This document shows, in pieces, positions 16,262 through 25,258 of a stretch of 43,169 nt of DNA; positions within the stretch are counted from its first letter, which is position 1; the number at the start of each line of letters is the position of its first letter. The notes under the pieces are model-generated. The model had not been told where the DNA came from. It did not search any database and saw only the letters and a list, made by a program, of their open reading frames with translations. The translations under genes were made by a program, and so were the position numbers. This stretch comes from JBDRNO01 sp043811005 (GTDB taxonomy: Bacteria > Bacteroidota > Bacteroidia > NORP154). The stretch lies in contig JBDRNO010000192.1 in the NCBI GenBank assembly GCA_043811005.1, forward strand, positions 1 to 43,169. The letters are read 5' to 3'.

Positions 16262-18214
16262 TTAATAAGATTCCTCCTCTAATAGTTGTTTCTGGTACAT
16301 CTGGTAATAGACACCTTCCTGTGCAAATAATGAATCGTGATCACCCCGTTCGATAATTTGTCCGGTATCCAGGACAATAATTTGGTTTGAATTCATAACA
16401 GATGAAACCCTATGACTTATTATTATAGTAGTTGTACCTGTCATGATTTTAACGAGGTTTGATAATATCTCTTGCTCGGTTTCAGTATCAACAGCAGACA
16501 TGCAATCGTCAAGAACGAGTATTTTGGGGTTTTTTATTATTGCCCTTGCAATTGAAACCCTTTGTTTTTGTCCTCCTGATAATGTGATGCCCCTTTCGCC
16601 CACATATGTATTGAAGCGCTTTGGAAATTTAATTATGTCGTCATATATAACGGCATCCTTAGCTACCTGTTCTATTAGCTTAGCGCCGGATTTTTTTTGC
16701 TTAATATCACTTTCACGGTAAACCTCTTCATTCCCCATCCTTTGCTGAAATATCCTGGTAAGCTGGCCATCGTCACTTACATTAAGCCCAAATGCAATAT
16801 TATTGGCAATTGTATCCGAAAATAAAAATACATCCTGCGGAACATATCCTATACTATTTCTTAAAAAATCTAATTCGATTGTATTTACGTTTTTATTATT
16901 AATTAATACTTCCCCACCTGATACATCATATAACCTTGTAATTAAATGAGCAATAGTTGATTTACCCGATCCGGTTCTACCCAATATAGCAATAGAACTC
17001 CCTGGGTTTACCTTAAACGTAATATTATCAAGGGCTTTTATTCCTGAATCGGGGTAGATAAAACTCACATTAAGAAATTCAACTGCCCCTTCAATATTCG
17101 TCATTCCTCCACCACCCTTCTTCCTTTGTCCCTCGCCCCCTCCCGACAAGCTTGTATGGACAGGTGTCTCTTTTAATAATGGAGATAAAATATCCGGCTT
17201 TTCGTTTAAAAATTCATTGATCCTTTCCTGTGAAGCGGCAGCCCTTTGTACAAGAGAAGTCACCCATCCCAAAGAAGCAACAGGCCATGTTAGCATATTC
17301 ACATATATTACGAACTCGGCAATATTACCTGTTGAGATATTACCGGCAATTGCCTCCACGCCACCGATATAAACTGTTAACAATGTGCTTAAGCCAATGA
17401 GCAGGATCATGAACGGGTGAAACAGTGCGTTTACCCTGACCAATTCAAGCGATTTGATTTTGTAATTATCACACTCCCTTTCAAATTCCTTTACTGATGA
17501 CTCCACCCTTGTATATGCCTTTAAAACCCTTATACCCGAAAATGCTTCCTGTGAATGGGTTGAAAGTTTTGAAAGCTGCCGCTGAACAGCTTCGCTTTTT
17601 TTGTTTATAATACTGCTAACATAGTAGATGGTAAACGAAAGAACCGGCAGAGGCAGAAGCACGTAAAGTGTAAGCTTGGGGTTAACACTTATCATAATAC
17701 TTATAACAAGAATAAAAAGAATTACTGTGTAGATACTGTACATTACAGCCGGGCCCAAATACATCCTCACGCGTGTAACATCCTCACTGATCCTGTTCAT
17801 CAGGTCGCCTGTGTTATTTATCTTATAAAAAGACATGCTCAATTTCTGGTATTGTGAATAAATTTCATTTTTCAGGTCATATTCGATAAATCTCGACATC
17901 ACAATGATAGTTTGGCGCATCAAGAATGTGAATAATGCTTTCATCATGGCTAATACCAGGATAGCTGCGCCAAAAAAAATGAGCTTTTGAGTGAGGGTCA
18001 TATCTTGCATAAGCCCGGTTAGAAAGAATTCTTTTGCACCAAATCCTTTTCCCGGCATCATTTCAAAATGCTTTGCCACTTCATCAAAAGCTTCACGAAT
18101 TATCTGGGCAGGGTAAATAGCAAAAATGTTGGAGATGGTCACGAAAATAATCCCCAGCAGGAACCTGTAGCGGTATTTATAGAAATATTTGTTTAGATGC
18201 TGTAGGTGTTTCAT
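16262..18214 (-). CDS. ABC exporter, fused permease and ATPase (MsbA-like)
   Basis: The 650 residues form a half-transporter. Transmembrane helices occupy about 15-320, followed by a nucleotide-binding domain with Walker A GRTGSGKST (about 403-412), signature LSGGQKQRVS (about 543-552), Walker B ILVLDDCMS and the H-loop IISHR. Such proteins homodimerise and export lipids or drugs; the substrate cannot be assigned. Two segments look inserted. The first is a Gly-rich linker LSGGGEGQRKKGGGG (about 355-369). The second is about 28 residues between NIAFGLNVSDD and LIEQVAKDA, before the signature motif. Neither disrupts the frame. The gene is divergent from nusB across 163 bp. Confidence 0.9.
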   Translation of the reverse strand: MKHLQHLNKYFYKYRYRFLLGIIFVTISNIFAIYPAQIIREAFDEVAKHFEMMPGKGFGAKEFFLTGLMQDMTLTQKLIFFGAAILVLAMMKALFTFLMRQTIIVMSRFIEYDLKNEIYSQYQKLSMSFYKINNTGDLMNRISEDVTRVRMYLGPAVMYSIYTVILFILVISIMISVNPKLTLYVLLPLPVLSFTIYYVSSIINKKSEAVQRQLSKLSTHSQEAFSGIRVLKAYTRVESSVKEFERECDNYKIKSLELVRVNALFHPFMILLIGLSTLLTVYIGGVEAIAGNISTGNIAEFVIYVNMLTWPVASLGWVTSLVQRAAASQERINEFLNEKPDILSPLLKETPVHTSLSGGGEGQRKKGGGGMTNIEGAVEFLNVSFIYPDSGIKALDNITFKVNPGSSIAILGRTGSGKSTIAHLITRLYDVSGGEVLINNKNVNTIELDFLRNSIGYVPQDVFLFSDTIANNIAFGLNVSDDGQLTRIFQQRMGNEEVYRESDIKQKKSGAKLIEQVAKDAVIYDDIIKFPKRFNTYVGERGITLSGGQKQRVSIARAIIKNPKILVLDDCMSAVDTETEQEILSNLVKIMTGTTTIIISHRVSSVMNSNQIIVLDTGQIIERGDHDSLFAQEGVYYQMYQKQLLEEESY

Positions 18215-18377
18215 TTGTTGCTGGATGCTGGTTAATGCAATTTTTTAATTAACAAAGAACAAAGATGAGGATAATATTACAAATAAGCTCTTTGAATTAT
18301 TGTATGGTTTTCAGTTTAAAAAAGCTTTTCTTTGAAAAAAATAATACCTTAGCCCCGCTAAACCGTTCTTACTATTT

Positions 18378-19328
18378 ATGCTTAACAGAAGGCACCTTCG
18401 TATAAAAGTATTACAGGCATTGTATGCCTTCTTTCGGTCAAATAATACTGACACGAAAAAGTGTGAAAATGAATTGCTTTTAAGCTTTGATAAAGTACAT
18501 GATCTGTACATCTATTTTCTTTTATTATTAACTGAGATATTTGACTTTGCCCGTCAATACATAGAACAGAGAAAACAAAAACACCTCGCCTCAGAAGAAG
18601 ACCTGGCTCCCAATACAAAATTTATTGATAACCGGTTTATAAAGCAACTTGCAACAAACAGAGAGCTGGCAAAATTTGTTGCTGAAAAAAAATTAAACTG
18701 GTCAGATGAAAGAGACCTGGTAAAAAAGATCTTTTTAAAAATAAAAAACAGCGATGAATATACCAGTTACATAGAATCTACTGATGATTCATACATAAGC
18801 GATAAGGATTTTATCATCAATATCTTTAAAAAACATATTTCCGACTTTCCCCTACTACGTCAATATTTAGAAGAAAAAAACATATATTGGGTTACTGATA
18901 TAAAGCCGGTAAATAAAATGATAATCAAAATGATAAAATCTTTCACCCAGCATATCTACAAAATCCTTTCACCTCTTTTCAGCCAATTTCAAGACTCCGA
19001 AGAGGGACGCAAATTTATACTCACCTTATTCAGAAAAACCATTCTCAACGAAAAAAAATATGAAGAGCTTATTGGAGGGAAAGCCAGGAATTGGGAAGCA
19101 GAAAGAATCGCTGTAGTGGACATCCTGTTAATGAAAATGGCAATTTGCGAGATATTGGAATTTCCAACTATACCGGTTAAGGTTACCTTAAATGAATATA
19201 TAGAAATTTCCAAACATTACAGCACCCCCAAAAGTAATATCTTTATAAACGGCATATTGGATAAGTTAATTGCTGATTTCAGGAAGGAGAAAAAAATTAA
19301 GAAAACAGGAAGGGGACTTTTAGATTGA
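18378..19328 (+). CDS. nusB: Transcription antitermination factor NusB
   Basis: The N-terminus MLNRRHLRIKVLQALYAF and the C-terminal block DILLMKMAICEILEFPTIPVKVTLNEYIEISKHYS…FINGILDKL are the conserved parts of NusB, which binds boxA RNA with NusE (S10) in rRNA antitermination. At 316 residues it is the long Bacteroidota form, with a charged helical segment of about 130 residues inserted in the usual 140-residue fold. It leads the order nusB, DUF1573, yajC, coaE that is common in the phylum. It stops with TGA, which shows that UGA is a stop in this genome. Confidence 0.93.
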   Translation: MLNRRHLRIKVLQALYAFFRSNNTDTKKCENELLLSFDKVHDLYIYFLLLLTEIFDFARQYIEQRKQKHLASEEDLAPNTKFIDNRFIKQLATNRELAKFVAEKKLNWSDERDLVKKIFLKIKNSDEYTSYIESTDDSYISDKDFIINIFKKHISDFPLLRQYLEEKNIYWVTDIKPVNKMIIKMIKSFTQHIYKILSPLFSQFQDSEEGRKFILTLFRKTILNEKKYEELIGGKARNWEAERIAVVDILLMKMAICEILEFPTIPVKVTLNEYIEISKHYSTPKSNIFINGILDKLIADFRKEKKIKKTGRGLLD

Positions 19329-19339
19329 AAATTTGCAAA

Positions 19340-19371
19340 TTTGCACTTTCATACATTAAATTTTACTTTTG
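19340..19371 (+). promoter_or_regulatory. Promoter of the DUF1573 gene
   Basis: TTTG (19340-19343), 20 bp and TACTTTTG (19364-19371) match the Bacteroidota consensus fully. The ATG follows 32 bp downstream, so the DUF1573-yajC group can be transcribed independently of nusB. Confidence 0.65.
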
Positions 19372-19403
19372 CATGAATTAATGATATAACATTTTTTCTA
19401 ATA

Positions 19404-19934
19404 ATGGTACAGTTTAAATCTTCTGAATTTACAATTATTCAATCTATCTGTTTTTATCTGCAATTTGTAATCATAACAATCCTGTTTTCGGTCACTGTAT
19501 TTTCATGTAATCAGAAAACAGAGCAGAAAAATGATGGAGGTATTTCAACAGAAATTGTCAACAATCCAATTTCGGCTTCCGGGACTGAAAAAAATAAAGC
19601 TAAACCTGAAATAAAATTTGAAAACGAGATTTATGATTTCGGAAAGATAATCCAGGGCGAAAAAGTTACATACTCATACATGTTTAATAATACTGGCGAT
19701 GCTGATCTTATAATTTCCGCTGTTAGTGCAAGCTGCGGGTGTGCTGTCCCTACATGGCCTAAAAACCCCATTGCTCCTGGCAGTGAAGGGTATATAAATA
19801 TTATCTTTAACAGTGCCGGGAAAAAAGGATGGCAATCCAAAGATATAACTGTTGTAACAAACGCAATACCCAATACAAGAGTGCTTAATATTATCGGAGA
19901 AGTAATGATACCTGAAGCAAATGATGGAAAATAG
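19404..19934 (+). CDS. DUF1573 lipoprotein
   Basis: This 176-residue protein has a hydrophobic signal ending SVTVFSC, a lipobox-like site with Cys35 as the lipidated residue. From about residue 70 it has a DUF1573 Ig-like (ASH/MSP-type) domain: YDFGKIIQGE, YMFNNTGDADL, the SCGCAVPTW loop and PIAPGSEGYI. The family is a surface or periplasmic Ig-like fold of unknown function, widespread in Bacteroidota and often beside yajC. The signal has a long polar front, but no later in-frame Met would preserve it. Confidence 0.9.
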   Translation: MVQFKSSEFTIIQSICFYLQFVIITILFSVTVFSCNQKTEQKNDGGISTEIVNNPISASGTEKNKAKPEIKFENEIYDFGKIIQGEKVTYSYMFNNTGDADLIISAVSASCGCAVPTWPKNPIAPGSEGYINIIFNSAGKKGWQSKDITVVTNAIPNTRVLNIIGEVMIPEANDGK

Positions 19935-20110
19935 GAATTGACGGATTATTCCTTTGTGAATATAAAATCATTTATTAAAGAGATTGATTATTTTGGCAAA
20001 ATGCTCAATAATTACATCAAATCCATCGTCAAAAAATCAATGACCAGTGACTAATGACCAAGTCTTACTAATCAACAAATATTTCAAATTTCTATTAAAT
20101 AAATAACGAA

Positions 20111-20428
20111 ATGAATTTATTGTATTTCATATTAATGACCCCCCAAGGGGGAGAGTCAAACCCAATGGGCACTTTTATGATGCTGGGTGCTATAGTACTC
20201 ATATTTTATTTTTTCATGATAAGACCCCAGATGAAGAAAAGCAAAGCCCAGAAAAAATTTAAAGAGCATTTAAAAAAGGGTGATAAGATCATTACGATCG
20301 GAGGTATTCACGGTAAAATTGCTGAAATGAAGGAAACAACATTGATCATTGATGTTGAGGGTGGAAACCGGCTAAAGATCGAAAAATCTGCTGTTTCCAT
20401 GGAATCATCTGACCAGTTGAAGAAATAG
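20111..20428 (+). CDS. yajC: Preprotein translocase accessory subunit YajC
   Basis: A 105-residue single-pass membrane protein. The hydrophobic helix (about 21-37) is followed by FMIRPQMKKSKAQKKFKE and then the small beta domain LKKGDKIITIGGIHGKI, the YajC hallmark. It associates with SecDF at the Sec translocon. The N-terminal TPQGGESNP segment is coded by a CCCCCCAAGGGGGAGAG stretch that is GC-rich for this genome. A ybbR-like gene usually follows in the phylum; here coaE comes next after 189 bp. Confidence 0.92.
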   Translation: MNLLYFILMTPQGGESNPMGTFMMLGAIVLIFYFFMIRPQMKKSKAQKKFKEHLKKGDKIITIGGIHGKIAEMKETTLIIDVEGGNRLKIEKSAVSMESSDQLKK

Positions 20429-20617
20429 CATATTCGAGTATTGGAAAATTAGTGTATGTAATGCTAACATACTAATTTATACTAATAATACGAATAACAA
20501 TATATTAGTTGGCAATGAACATTAACATCAATAGTACTCCAACTGACGGATCAATAATTGATTACATTTTTTCTATTTTCTATTACCAATTTCTATTTTC
20601 AAAACATAAATCACTAA

Positions 20618-21214
20618 ATGTTTAAAGTTGGTGTCACAGGAGGAATAGGAAGCGGAAAGACTATTGTATGCGGTGTGTTTGAACAATTAGATGTTCCTGT
20701 CTATTCGGCAGATTCAGCAGCTAAAAACCTGATTACAAGTGATAAAAATGTCACGATAAAAATTAAAAAACTCTTCGGCTCAAAAATTTACTCAAAAAAC
20801 GGTGATTTATATACAAGAAAGCTAGCAGAGATTGTTTTTAATGATAAAAAATCCCTCCAAAAGCTTAATTCAATAATACATCCCGCAGTAAAATTGCATT
20901 TTTCAGACTGGCTTAAGGATAATACACAATCATCCTACATTATTAAAGAAGCTGCCATATTATTTGAAAGTGATTCTTATAAAGACCTCGATGCCGTGAT
21001 AATCGTTGTAGCCCCGATAGAACTAAAGATAAAAAGAGTTATGGAAAGAGATGGAGTGAGCAGGGAGGCGGTTATGCAAAGAATGAAAAACCAAATGAGT
21101 GATCAGCAAAAGATAAGCATATCCGATTATGTTATCTATAATGATGGCACACGGTTATTGTTACCTCAGATTCTTGAAATTCATGATGATTTGTTGCAAA
21201 AATCCAATATATAA
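20618..21214 (+). CDS. coaE: Dephospho-CoA kinase
   Basis: Catalyses the last step of CoA synthesis, phosphorylating the 3'-OH of dephospho-CoA. The P-loop GVTGGIGSGKT is at residues 5-15. The YSADSAAKNLI lid-side segment, IIHPAV and KEAAILFES are conserved family motifs. The 198-residue length is normal. It is on the same strand as yajC and nnrDE but separated from both by AT-rich gaps (the second holding a palindromic repeat), so operon membership is uncertain. Confidence 0.93.
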   Translation: MFKVGVTGGIGSGKTIVCGVFEQLDVPVYSADSAAKNLITSDKNVTIKIKKLFGSKIYSKNGDLYTRKLAEIVFNDKKSLQKLNSIIHPAVKLHFSDWLKDNTQSSYIIKEAAILFESDSYKDLDAVIIVVAPIELKIKRVMERDGVSREAVMQRMKNQMSDQQKISISDYVIYNDGTRLLLPQILEIHDDLLQKSNI

Positions 21215-21250
21215 GAACATTACTTCGCAAATTAAACAAAACCTGTATTT

Positions 21251-21322
21251 ATTACGCGAATCGCGAATTCAACGCAAATTAGACGAATATTCGCTTTATT
21301 CGTATTTTATTCGCGATTAGCG
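21251..21322. repeat. Palindromic GAATCGCGAA repeat, copy 1
   Basis: The ends TTACGCGAATCGCGAA and TTCGCGATTAGCGTAA are inverted copies with two mismatches, and the interior repeats AATTCG/GCGAAT-type words. A second, diverged copy is at 28918-28994. Both are intergenic, which suggests a small non-autonomous dispersed element. Confidence 0.6.
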
Positions 21323-21362
21323 TAAAAAGCTGCAAACATTGAAATTCCAATACGTATAAATA

Positions 21363-22904
21363 ATGAAAATCCTATCCGCAAACCAAATACGCGAAACTGA
21401 CGCATATACCATAAAAAATGAGCCCATAAAGTCAATAAATCTGATGGAGAGGGCGGCAACACAATGTTATGAATGGCTGATAGATCGTTTCGATATGAGT
21501 GTGGATTTTAAGATATTTTGCGGTACTGGAAACAATGGTGGTGATGGCTTGGTTGTAGCAAGAATGCTATCTAATAAAGGTTATAAAGTTGAAGTTTTTA
21601 TCGTAAGATATTCACAAAAGTGTTCTGATGATTTTAATATTAATGAAAAGCGATTGTTAAAACTTAAAAATGTCCCTATCAATGATATAACACCTGAAAA
21701 CACAAACCGTGTTAAAGATGCGATCAATTGTGTTTCAACAAGCAATAAATTAATAATTATTGATGCGATATTTGGTTCGGGATTAAGCCGTCCTGTAGAG
21801 GGATTCGTTGCAGATGTTATTTGTCATATTTATAAAAGTGATGCCGGGGTAGTAGCAATAGATATCCCTTCGGGATTGTTTGCTGAAGACAACTCAAATA
21901 ACATCAGGAAAAATATAGTTAAGGCCGACCATACCCTTTCTCTTGAACTGCCAAAACTTGCTTTTATGTTTCCTGAAAATGAAGATTATGTTGGTGAATG
22001 GCATGTTTTACCCATTGGCTTGAACAAGCAATTCATCTCTGAACTTCCTTCACAGAACTATTATATTACTAAAGACATTGCCAAATCCCTAATAAAGCCG
22101 AGGGCAAAATTTTCACATAAGGGTAATTACGGGCATGCCCTGTTGGTTTCAGGCAGCTATGGAATGATAGGGGCCGCGGTTTTGGCTTCAAAGGCATGTT
22201 TAAGGGCAGGAGCCGGCTTACTGACAACACATATTCCAAAATGCGGATACGAGATCATGCAGGCAGCAGCGCCCGAAGCCATGGTTGATATTGATTCATC
22301 AGAACATGTTATTTCTGGCAATATTGAGATTTCCAAATATAACGCAATTGGAATAGGACCGGGGATCGGAAAGGATGAAAAAACACAAACAGCAATAAAG
22401 CTGATCATTCAGAATTCCTCATTACCCCTTGTTATTGATGCTGACGCTATTAACATCATTGCTGAAAACAAAACATGGATACCTTTCGTACCAAAAGGCA
22501 GTATCTTCACCCCTCATCCAAAAGAATTTGAACGATTAGCCGGTAAAACATCCAACAATTATGAACGGTTCTTATTACAAACACAATTTGCCAAAAAATA
22601 CCAGGTTTATGTGTTGTTGAAAGTAGCTCATACAGCAATTGCATGTCCTGACGGAAATTGTTATTTTAATTCAACTGGCAATCCGGGAATGGCAACAGGC
22701 GGAAGCGGTGATGTTTTAACCGGTATGATCCTGGGTTTATTAGCCCAGGGCTATTCTCCAAAAGAAGCTTCCATATTAGGAGTATATTTACATGGATCGG
22801 CAGGTGATGAATATGCCTTTGACTATAGCCATGAAAAATTAATCGCCTCGGATATTATTGATCGGCTTGGGGATGCTTTTGGAGCGATATATGAGTCAGA
22901 TTAA
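21363..22904 (+). CDS. nnrD: Bifunctional NAD(P)H-hydrate epimerase / ADP-dependent dehydratase
   Basis: This enzyme repairs hydrated NAD(P)H. The N-terminal epimerase domain (about 1-215) carries GTGNNGGDG (54-62). The C-terminal ribokinase-like dehydratase domain (about 235-510) has FSHKGNYGHALLVSGS, FTPHPKEFERL and GNPGMATGGSGDVLTG, the ADP and substrate-binding motifs. The 513-residue length is standard for the fused form (YjeF/Nnr). It converges with the next gene, with 7 bp between stop codons. Confidence 0.94.
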   Translation: MKILSANQIRETDAYTIKNEPIKSINLMERAATQCYEWLIDRFDMSVDFKIFCGTGNNGGDGLVVARMLSNKGYKVEVFIVRYSQKCSDDFNINEKRLLKLKNVPINDITPENTNRVKDAINCVSTSNKLIIIDAIFGSGLSRPVEGFVADVICHIYKSDAGVVAIDIPSGLFAEDNSNNIRKNIVKADHTLSLELPKLAFMFPENEDYVGEWHVLPIGLNKQFISELPSQNYYITKDIAKSLIKPRAKFSHKGNYGHALLVSGSYGMIGAAVLASKACLRAGAGLLTTHIPKCGYEIMQAAAPEAMVDIDSSEHVISGNIEISKYNAIGIGPGIGKDEKTQTAIKLIIQNSSLPLVIDADAINIIAENKTWIPFVPKGSIFTPHPKEFERLAGKTSNNYERFLLQTQFAKKYQVYVLLKVAHTAIACPDGNCYFNSTGNPGMATGGSGDVLTGMILGLLAQGYSPKEASILGVYLHGSAGDEYAFDYSHEKLIASDIIDRLGDAFGAIYESD

Positions 22905-22911
22905 CTCAACC

Positions 22912-23460
22912 TCAATACTGTTCATATTCATCATACTCACCAGTAATATCTTCATCCAAAGGGTCTTCTTCATCAAAAGAATAGGGGTCTTTCAATGCTT
23001 CTAAGATGGCATCCTCTTCATCTTTTGTGGTTATATTTTTTGAATATTGATCAGGCGCTTTTCCAACACTTTTAACACATACAGGATAATCAATCTCTAC
23101 TTTTTGAGATGCTATTTTAATTAATTCTATGTAAAAAGTCCATCCATTCAAAAAGTCAAATACATATAACACCTTCTGATTGACTTTTTTGATCAGAGCA
23201 GATAATTTAGTTTGGTTCATCACCAATATCTCCTCCTTATCAGCATCTTCCTCTTCATTCATGTTATAAAGTGTGACCTCTTCACCTTTATTCCAATCCT
23301 TATCAGATAAATAAAATGAAGCCATCTGTGAACCATCAAAACCAAATGCTTTTTGAATTGCAATGTGAAAATCTTTAAAAGTCTGATTTGCTGTTACTTC
23401 AATATCTCTAAAGATTTCATTATCATCTTCAATAACAACTCTAAACCTGTATACTTTCAT
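22912..23460 (-). CDS. pRiA4b ORF-3-like protein
   Basis: The 182-residue sequence starts MKVYRFRVVIEDDNEIFRDIEV, continues with FKDFHIAIQKAFGFDGSQMASFYLSD, and ends in a very acidic tail with runs of Asp and Glu. This is the PRiA4_ORF3 / 'IS1096 passenger TnpR-like' fold, a small alpha-beta domain found widely in bacteria outside any mobile element. The molecular function is unknown. No transposase is near, so the passenger label says little. It probably has its own promoter inside the end of the downstream-facing neighbour (23548-23580). Confidence 0.8.
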   Translation of the reverse strand: MKVYRFRVVIEDDNEIFRDIEVTANQTFKDFHIAIQKAFGFDGSQMASFYLSDKDWNKGEEVTLYNMNEEEDADKEEILVMNQTKLSALIKKVNQKVLYVFDFLNGWTFYIELIKIASQKVEIDYPVCVKSVGKAPDQYSKNITTKDEEDAILEALKDPYSFDEEDPLDEDITGEYDEYEQY

Positions 23461-23525
23461 GCTATTTATTATTTATATACTATTGGAATTTAATTATTGT
23501 TATTATTCATTTTTATTTTTTAGTC

Positions 23526-23546
23526 AATCCGATAGCTATTCGGATT
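23526..23546. repeat. Palindrome AATCCGATAGCTATTCGGATT
   Basis: Second member of the CCGATAGCTATCGG family (see 9311-9328), with one extra T in the right arm. It lies in the 100-bp gap between two minus-strand genes. Confidence 0.6.
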
Positions 23547-23547
23547 A

Positions 23548-23580
23548 CAAAGTTAAGTTCTTATTTAGTCATAAGCCCAA
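23548..23580 (-). promoter_or_regulatory. Candidate promoter for the pRiA4b ORF-3-like gene
   Basis: On the minus strand TTG (23580-23578), 22 bp and TAACTTTG (23555-23548) fit the looser TTG-N17-23-TAnnTTTG consensus. The -33 box lies inside the last codons of the CCA-type gene. The spacing is at the long end, so confidence is modest. Confidence 0.35.
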
Positions 23581-24967
23581 GTTCTTTTCCTTTTCTGATC
23601 ATAAATTGATAAGCCTCATCATAATCATTTTTTATTTCACCATCGAGTATAGCATCTTTGATTGCATTTTTGATAACTCCAATTTCCCTGCCCGGTTTCA
23701 GGTCAAATGTACTCATTATTATTTTGCCGGAAATAGGGGGCTGCCAATTTCTTATTTTATCTTTTTCTTCTACTTCCTTAAGTCTATTGCGAACTAGCTC
23801 AAAATTACCCAGATAGCGTTTTACCTTATACTCATTTTTAGAAGTAATATCAGCTTCGCAAAGCATCATTAGGTCATCAATATCATCTCCTGCATCAAAG
23901 AGAAGGCGTCTCACACCTGAATCGGTCACTTCACTACCTGCTAATACAATGGGTCGCAGGTGCAATAATACTAATTTTTGAACATATCTCATCTTGTCAT
24001 TTGAGGGGAGTTTGAACTTTCGAAATATATGTGGAACCATTTTAGCGCCTTTAAAATCATGTCCATGAAATGTCCAGCCGGCTTTCTTATCAAACCGTTT
24101 GGTAACTGGTTTTGCAATATCATGTAGTACTGCCGCCCATTTTAACCACAGGTTATCTGTTTTACCTGAAAGATTATCAAGCACCTGTAGAGTATGATAA
24201 AAATTATCTTTATGTGCTTTGCTGTCAATCACCTCAACCTCCTGCAATACTGCCATTTGGGGAAATATCAGGGATAATAAACCGGTATTGAATAGTATTT
24301 TAAAGCCAATAGAGGGTACAGGTGATGAAATGATCTTATTTAACTCGTCAGTTATGCGTTCCATGGAAACGATCTTGATCCTATCCCTGTTTCTTGAAAT
24401 TGCATCAAGACAATTCTTATCAATAGCAAAATTGAGTTGAGTTGCAAACCTTATTGCCCTCATCATGCGCAATGGATCGTCAGAAAAAGTAATGTTGGGA
24501 TCAAGAGGTGTGCGGATAATTTTATTTTCTAAATCATTAATACCGTTAAAAGGAGCAATCAATTCACCATAAGTATCTTTTTGCAAACTAATAGCCAGCG
24601 CATTGATGGTAAAATCTCTTCTTTTCTGGTCATCTTCCAAAGTTCCGTCTTCAACAATTGGTTTACGGGAATCAGCCCTGTAAGATTCTTTTCTCGACCC
24701 GACAAACTCGATTTCATAACCATTAAATTTCAACATAGCTGTACCAAAGTTCTTAAAAACATGTATCTTAATATCCTCACTTATCTTCTTTGCAACTTTC
24801 CTTGCAAGGTCAATGCCGCTGCCAACAACAACAATGTCAATATCTTTTGATTGCCTGCATAATATAATATCTCTCACAAATCCGCCAACAACATAGGCAG
24901 GAACATTCATGCCGGAAGCTGCTTCCGTAACAATTTTAAATATCGGATGCTTGAGATGTTGTTCCAA
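23561..24967 (-). CDS. cca: CCA-adding-type tRNA nucleotidyltransferase with HD domain
   Basis: The 468-residue protein has the class II Pol-beta head: GGFVRDIIL (28-36), SKDIDIVVVG with the catalytic Asp-x-Asp, and RRDFTINALAISL. The tRNA-binding neck (DPLRMMRAIRFATQL) follows. A C-terminal HD domain contains WAAVLHDIAKP and HGHDFKGA. This layout is the Bacteroidota CCA/poly(A)-polymerase-like enzyme that builds or repairs tRNA 3' ends. Poly(A) polymerase or A-adding specificity cannot be excluded from sequence. Confidence 0.9.
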   Translation of the reverse strand: MEQHLKHPIFKIVTEAASGMNVPAYVVGGFVRDIILCRQSKDIDIVVVGSGIDLARKVAKKISEDIKIHVFKNFGTAMLKFNGYEIEFVGSRKESYRADSRKPIVEDGTLEDDQKRRDFTINALAISLQKDTYGELIAPFNGINDLENKIIRTPLDPNITFSDDPLRMMRAIRFATQLNFAIDKNCLDAISRNRDRIKIVSMERITDELNKIISSPVPSIGFKILFNTGLLSLIFPQMAVLQEVEVIDSKAHKDNFYHTLQVLDNLSGKTDNLWLKWAAVLHDIAKPVTKRFDKKAGWTFHGHDFKGAKMVPHIFRKFKLPSNDKMRYVQKLVLLHLRPIVLAGSEVTDSGVRRLLFDAGDDIDDLMMLCEADITSKNEYKVKRYLGNFELVRNRLKEVEEKDKIRNWQPPISGKIIMSTFDLKPGREIGVIKNAIKDAILDGEIKNDYDEAYQFMIRKGKELGLMTK

Positions 24968-25043
24968 ATCTTAATAATTACTATTAGAATATAACTTCGT
25001 AAATTGATGATTGATTAACACAAACAATATTTATGTTAGAATG

Positions 25044-25070
25044 TAGAGACGAGACCGGGTCTCGTCTCTA
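25044..25070. repeat. 27-bp perfect palindrome, TAGAGACG family
   Basis: TAGAGACGAGACC and GGTCTCGTCTCTA are perfect 13-bp arms around one G. This shares its ends with the palindrome at 119-158. It lies in the 291-bp gap between cca and tsaC, which also holds the second copy of the TCAACTTGTCAATT repeat and no gene. Confidence 0.65.
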
Positions 25071-25160
25071 TGTCCCAACAAAGAGAAATTTCCGTATTAC
25101 TCACTATAATAATTGATTTTAACGGTGTTCGTGAACCCTTTGAGTTTCATAAATTTTTTA

Positions 25161-25207
25161 CCAACTGTATACTGTCAATTGTTAACTTGTTAATTGGCCC
25201 TAACAAA
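25161..25207. repeat. Dispersed repeat, copy 2 (TTAACTTGTTAATT)
   Basis: Diverged second copy of the stretch at 8006-8040, in the gap between cca and tsaC. Confidence 0.45.
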
Positions 25208-25258
25208 TAATAGCCATAATGTTGGTCTTTTTCTTAATAGTAAGCGTCTAAAATCATT

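Noticed and set aside
22912..23460. Insertion sequence passenger gene (IS1096 TnpR-like)
   Set aside because: No transposase, terminal inverted repeat or target duplication nearby; the family is common as an ordinary chromosomal gene.
25044..25070. CRISPR repeat unit
   Set aside because: Single copy at this place with no spacer-repeat array and no cas genes.
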